From: Desulfosporosinus sp. UBA4726
GTDB lineage: Bacteria > Bacillota > Desulfitobacteriia > Desulfitobacteriales > Desulfitobacteriaceae
Reading direction: 5' to 3'
Assembly (NCBI GenBank): GCA_002404215.1
Contig: DHJG01000176.1
Span: forward strand, 18,799 to 35,042
Length of the DNA: 16,244 nucleotides
The notes under the pieces: model-generated
Told to the model about the DNA's origin: nothing
The model's database searches: none
What the model saw: the letters and a program-made list of their open reading frames with translations, nothing else
Position numbers and translations under genes: made by a program
Part shown: positions 12,885 to 16,244 of the stretch, in pieces
Position numbering within the stretch: position 1 is the stretch's first letter
Layout of the letters: each line of letters begins with the position of its first letter

Positions 12885-13997
12885 CTAGTGCCAGGCAATC
12901 GCTCTACAGAGATCCACAATCTTAGCTAAAGCCTGTGGTTGTGCCAGCCCCTGAGCAGCAGCACCCATTTGAGCTAGAAGAGCAGGTTGAGCGATTAGCC
13001 CCTCTAGCTCCTTCCACAATCGTTGTCCCTCTAATTCTGAGTCTAGAATAATTTGGGCTGCGCCCGCTTGAACTAGCGCTTGGGCATTGTGTACTTGATG
13101 ATTCTCCGCTGCATAGGGATAGGGTATCAAAAGACTGGGAATACCTGCAACCATCAGCTCTGCCAAGGAAGCTGCCCCTGCCCGTCCAATGTAGAGGTCA
13201 GCACAAGCTAAGGCTTCCGGCATGTCCTTCAAGTATTCTAGGACGCGCCACTCTGGGCGTTTCCAGGATATCCCTCTAGCCTTGAATCTCTCAATAGTTT
13301 CTTCATACGTTGTATTTCCGGTTGCCCAGATCACCTGAATGTCCGAGCGTCGAGCAAGATGTTCTAAGACCCCAATCATAGCCTGATTTAACGTACGAGC
13401 ACCTCTGCTCCCACCCGTCACCAGTAAGGTCAATCGATCCGAACGTAGCTTGAAATGCTTTGCCCCAGCCTCGCGAGACACATTTCCAATTTCCGGACGG
13501 ACTGGAAGTCCAACCAGTTCTACCTTTTTCTTAGCGCCAAAATGCTCAATGCTCTCGGGAAACGTCACCATGACACGTCGTACAACTCGCGCCAAAATAC
13601 GATTAGTTATCCCGGGCAAAGCATTTTGTTCATGAAGCAACGTTGGAACATTAAAAAGTGCGGCCGTCAAAACAACCGGCCCTGACACATATCCCCCTGT
13701 ACCTACCACTAGATCGGGGTGAAATTGACGCAATATTTTCTTTGTCTCCCAAAGAGCCTTAACACTACTTCCGAAAACTTTTATAGTCTCCAGACTTAAG
13801 CTACGCGGAAGACCTTTGCCAGAAATCCCTGCAAATGCAATACCCGCCTCAGGCGCCAAACGCGCTTCCATTCCGTCCCGAGTTCCCACATATAAGATTT
13901 CGGTCTCGGCATCATTGGCCAACAACCCTTTGGCGATGGCTAAAGCCGGATAAATATGTCCACCAGTTCCGCCACCAGTCATAATTACACGCACCAT
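12885..13997 (-). CDS. murG: UDP-GlcNAc:lipid I N-acetylglucosaminyltransferase MurG
   Basis: A 370-residue GT-B glycosyltransferase, peripheral on the inner membrane face, that converts lipid I to lipid II. The N-terminal GGGTGGHIYPALAIA (8-22, with H14) is the lipid-binding/active-site loop. The C-terminal donor domain has TGGSRGARTLNQ, and then GRAGAASLAELMVAGIPSLLIPYPYAAENHQ in adjacent stretches, with the UDP-GlcNAc contacts. I chose the ATG at 13997 because AAAAGGGG lies 5 nt upstream and the family begins just before RVIMTGGG; a GTG at 14018 overlapping the ftsW stop would add seven residues without a fitting ribosome site. It is 17 bp after ftsW/spoVE. An 86-bp gap leads to the MurC-like gene. 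Confidence 0.97.
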   Translation of the reverse strand: MVRVIMTGGGTGGHIYPALAIAKGLLANDAETEILYVGTRDGMEARLAPEAGIAFAGISGKGLPRSLSLETIKVFGSSVKALWETKKILRQFHPDLVVGTGGYVSGPVVLTAALFNVPTLLHEQNALPGITNRILARVVRRVMVTFPESIEHFGAKKKVELVGLPVRPEIGNVSREAGAKHFKLRSDRLTLLVTGGSRGARTLNQAMIGVLEHLARRSDIQVIWATGNTTYEETIERFKARGISWKRPEWRVLEYLKDMPEALACADLYIGRAGAASLAELMVAGIPSLLIPYPYAAENHQVHNAQALVQAGAAQIILDSELEGQRLWKELEGLIAQPALLAQMGAAAQGLAQPQALAKIVDLCRAIAWH

Positions 13998-14014
13998 TAA
14001 TACCCCTTTTCTCC

Positions 14015-15112
14015 TCACCTTATTTCCCGGGAAATATTCAGAAGCACTCCAACACCCAACATCGTAAAGACCAGCGAAGTCCCACCATAACTTATAAACG
14101 GCAACGTAATTCCCGTAACCGGTAATACACCACTCACCACACCCATGTTAATCATCGCCTGAACGGACACCATAGCCGTTAATCCGACCGCAAAAAAACC
14201 CGTGAATGCATCAGGAGCCTTCATTGCCACCCGAAATCCTCTCCAAGCCAAGAGGAAGAAGAGTAAGACCACCAGAGACGCACCGATAAACCCAAGTTCC
14301 TCTCCAATCATAGCAAAGATAAAGTCCGTATGGTTTTCCGGCAAATAAAGAAACTTCTGGCGACTTTGCCCTAAGCCTAAGCCAAACAGCCCACCCGGGC
14401 CTAATGCTAAGAGCGCTTGAATCGTCTGGTACCCGTTTCCCAATGGATCAGCCCAAGGATCTAAAAAAGCAAAAATACGCCTCATTCGGTAGGGAGCCGC
14501 GGCAATAGCTGCAACCACCAAGCCGAGCCCTGTCCCCGCTAAGCCAAGAATATGCCCAGTCCTTGCTCCTGCCGCGATCAACATAAAAAACGTCGTGGCT
14601 GCAATTACCAGGGTCGTTCCAAGGTCTGGTTGAAGCATGATCAGTCCTGCAATTATTCCCATCAAACCGAGAATAGGCAAAACCCCCTTGCGAAACGATT
14701 GGATCTTATGGGGATCAAGCGCTAAAACATGGGACATCACCAATACCATAGATAGCTTAATCACCTCTGAAGGCTGAATTGACAATGGTCCAAGGCCGAT
14801 CCAACGATCAGCGCCATTTACTCTGCGTCCGATTCCTGGAATTTTAACTGCAACCAGTAAGGCAATTGCAATATAAAGGGCTGGTTTAGCAAATCTACGT
14901 AGCAAACTCAGATCCACCAACATACTCAAGGTCATTGCCACAAGTCCCATGCTAGCCCATATTATCTCCATTTTCAAAAAATGATAGGAGTCATCGAACT
15001 GTATGTACCCTCTGACAGCACTTGAGCTGTAAACCATAATAAACCCTATCGCCAACAGTGCCAAAATCGTACCGAGTAAGACCATATCCGGCCGGTGAAA
15101 CCTACGACGCAT
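14015..15112 (-). CDS. SEDS-family peptidoglycan glycosyltransferase FtsW/SpoVE
   Basis: A 365-residue polytopic membrane protein with about ten membrane segments, of usual length. SEDS proteins polymerise glycan strands from lipid II together with a class B PBP. Typical motifs: MVYSSSAV (26-33), NGADRWIGLGPLSIQPSEVIKL (99-120), LQPDLGTTLVI (160-170), GNGYQTIQALLALGPGGLFGLGLGQS (225-250), LPENHTDFIFAMIGEELGF with D263 as the catalytic aspartate, and the C-terminal LPVTGITLPFISYGGTS. Position between murD and murG is that of spoVE in Bacillus, and of ftsW in other bacteria. Because this window shows one copy, it could serve vegetative division, the spore cortex, or both. The ATG at 15112 has AAAGGGGG 9 nt upstream. 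It is tightly packed: 19 bp after murD, 17 bp before murG. Confidence 0.96.
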   Translation of the reverse strand: MRRRFHRPDMVLLGTILALLAIGFIMVYSSSAVRGYIQFDDSYHFLKMEIIWASMGLVAMTLSMLVDLSLLRRFAKPALYIAIALLVAVKIPGIGRRVNGADRWIGLGPLSIQPSEVIKLSMVLVMSHVLALDPHKIQSFRKGVLPILGLMGIIAGLIMLQPDLGTTLVIAATTFFMLIAAGARTGHILGLAGTGLGLVVAAIAAAPYRMRRIFAFLDPWADPLGNGYQTIQALLALGPGGLFGLGLGQSRQKFLYLPENHTDFIFAMIGEELGFIGASLVVLLFFLLAWRGFRVAMKAPDAFTGFFAVGLTAMVSVQAMINMGVVSGVLPVTGITLPFISYGGTSLVFTMLGVGVLLNISREIR

Positions 15113-15131
15113 GTATAGTATCCCCCTTTTG

Positions 15132-16244
15132 TTAAATGGGTTCTCTATAATGCCTACGCACTAACTCCTTAAACAATTCCCCTCTCTCTTCATAACTTTT
15201 AAACATATCCCAACTTGTACAAGCAGGGGATAATAAAACGACATCCCCAGGTACCGCTTCCGCTATCGCTTTCTCAACTCCATCTGCGAACGTGGTCGCC
15301 CTGATGATTGTCTGAACGCCTTCATCTCTTGCCGCTTGTTCCATCTCATCAGCCGCTAATCCCAACAAAATAAGGCTTTTGACCTTGACCCGCACAGTTT
15401 TCATAAATTCATGAAAATCAAGCCCTTTATTTTTTCCCCCAGCAAGGAGAACCAAAGGTTCATCAAATGCCAGTAAGGCCTTGGTAGCTGCATCCGTATT
15501 GGTCCCTTTAGAATCATTCACAAAAAGGACGCCCTCGAACATTCCCACAATTTCCTCTCGGTGCTCTACGCCTTTAAACTGACGTAGCCCTTCAGCGATC
15601 TCAGCCCAAGAAAGACCTAATTCTCGCGCAGCAGCCACAGATGCCATGACATTTTCCAGATTATGAGTCCCACGGAGCTGAAGCTCTTTTCTCGAAATAA
15701 TGGGGATTACGTTCCCCTTTTCAGCATAAACAATTTGATCTTGACTTAGGCTAATCCCATCCATCAAAAAGGAAGTCGAGCTAAAATACATAACCCGACT
15801 TTTTAATTTCACTCCCAAATCACGAACTAAAAGATCATCATAATTTAAGATTGCCAAATCAGTAGCTGTTTGATTCTCAAAGATTCGCACTTTAGCCGCA
15901 AGATAATTTTCTAAAGAGCCATGCCTGTCTAAATGATCCGGAGTGAGATTCAACAAAATGGCTACCTGCAAACGAAGTTTATCGGTGAACTCCAGTTGGA
16001 AGCTGGAAAGTTCAGCCACTACAATGCTGTTTTCTCCTAAACCTTTCACTTGCCCGCTTAAGGCCACTCCAATATTTCCAGCCACAACCGTTGGTCGACC
16101 GCTTCGCTTAGCTAATTCCCCAATCAAGGTAGTGGTCGTCGTTTTCCCATTAGTACCAGTTACCCCTACACATAGAGCAGTGCAATCATACATAGCCAGC
16201 TCAACTTCGCTCCACACAGCCACGTTTTGGGAAATCCCCTCTTG
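15132..16244 (-). CDS. murD: UDP-N-acetylmuramoyl-L-alanine:D-glutamate ligase MurD (N-terminus outside window)
   Basis: An ATP-dependent cytoplasmic ligase that adds D-glutamate to UDP-MurNAc-L-Ala. The frame stays open to the window edge (the seven codons above 16223 read QEGISQN), so the true start is upstream; the GTG at 16223 is not the start, because the family's first Rossmann domain must precede it. Visible: ATP loop GVTGTNGKTTTTTLIGEL, AELSSFQLEF, LTPDHLDRHGSLENYLAAK with the Mg-site histidine, HNLENVMASVAAARELG, VEHREEIVG, NDSKGTNTDAATKAL, LLAGGKNKGLDF, and the C-terminal LLSPACTSWDMFKSYEERGELF. The C-terminus is complete. It is followed by ftsW/spoVE at 19 bp. In this family of clusters mraY normally comes before it. 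Confidence 0.97.
   Translation of the reverse strand, partial: QEGISQNVAVWSEVELAMYDCTALCVGVTGTNGKTTTTTLIGELAKRSGRPTVVAGNIGVALSGQVKGLGENSIVVAELSSFQLEFTDKLRLQVAILLNLTPDHLDRHGSLENYLAAKVRIFENQTATDLAILNYDDLLVRDLGVKLKSRVMYFSSTSFLMDGISLSQDQIVYAEKGNVIPIISRKELQLRGTHNLENVMASVAAARELGLSWAEIAEGLRQFKGVEHREEIVGMFEGVLFVNDSKGTNTDAATKALLAFDEPLVLLAGGKNKGLDFHEFMKTVRVKVKSLILLGLAADEMEQAARDEGVQTIIRATTFADGVEKAIAEAVPGDVVLLSPACTSWDMFKSYEERGELFKELVRRHYREPI

Noticed and set aside
13998..14018. Earlier GTG start for murG overlapping the ftsW stop
   Set aside because: No ribosome site at a useful distance, whereas the ATG at 13997 has AAAAGGGG and the family-typical N-terminus.
1..16244. CRISPR arrays, tRNA or rRNA genes, intact transposases, phage genes
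   Set aside because: None seen on either strand; all large frames are assigned to core division, wall, sporulation or signalling genes.

Overview
The window is a 16-kb stretch of a division and cell wall (dcw) cluster fused to the early sporulation sigma-factor operon of an endospore-forming Firmicute. Every protein gene lies on the minus strand, so the biological order runs from high to low coordinates. The presence of SpoIIGA, pro-sigma-E and sigma-G, purine-rich Shine-Dalgarno sites, occasional GTG/TTG starts, and the order murG-murB-murA-ftsQ-sbp-ftsZ-spoIIGA-sigE-sigG-ylmC-pgeF point to a clostridial lineage. A member of the Desulfitobacterium/Desulfosporosinus group (Peptococcaceae in the wide sense) is the best guess; this is inference from gene order and protein character, without a database search.

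Region 1 (16244 to 9814) makes peptidoglycan precursor and polymer: murD (5' end cut by the window), ftsW/spoVE (SEDS glycosyltransferase), murG, an unusual 291-residue protein where murC normally sits, murB and murA. The unusual protein looks like a shortened MurC that has lost the ATP-binding loop and the third domain, is very rich in tryptophan, and overlaps murB. It is the most interesting object here.

Region 2 (9671 to 6913) is division: ftsQ/divIB with its own probable promoter, sbp, a 364-bp leader with a near-perfect sigma-H promoter, and ftsZ. There is no ftsA. ftsZ is followed by three hairpins, the last a 52-bp perfect palindrome that probably ends transcription.

Region 3 (about 6860 to 3859) is the sporulation cassette: spoIIGA (aspartic protease), sigE (pro-sigma-E, its substrate), sigG and ylmC. 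A sigma-A promoter with long spacing and Spo0A-like boxes lies before spoIIGA. A very good sigma-F/sigma-G type promoter overlaps the sigE stop codon just before sigG. Together these fit the known cascade: Spo0A and sigma-H at entry, sigma-E in the mother cell, sigma-F then sigma-G in the forespore.

Region 4 (3759 to 1) begins with an extended -10 promoter and carries pgeF, a PhoB-type response regulator, a PhoR-like kinase with almost no extracellular sensor, and the start of a small HlyD-like membrane protein that runs off the window. Two related GGGCACGA/TCGTGCCC palindromes sit after ylmC and after sbp and look like a dispersed repeat family. No tRNA, rRNA, CRISPR array or intact mobile element was seen.
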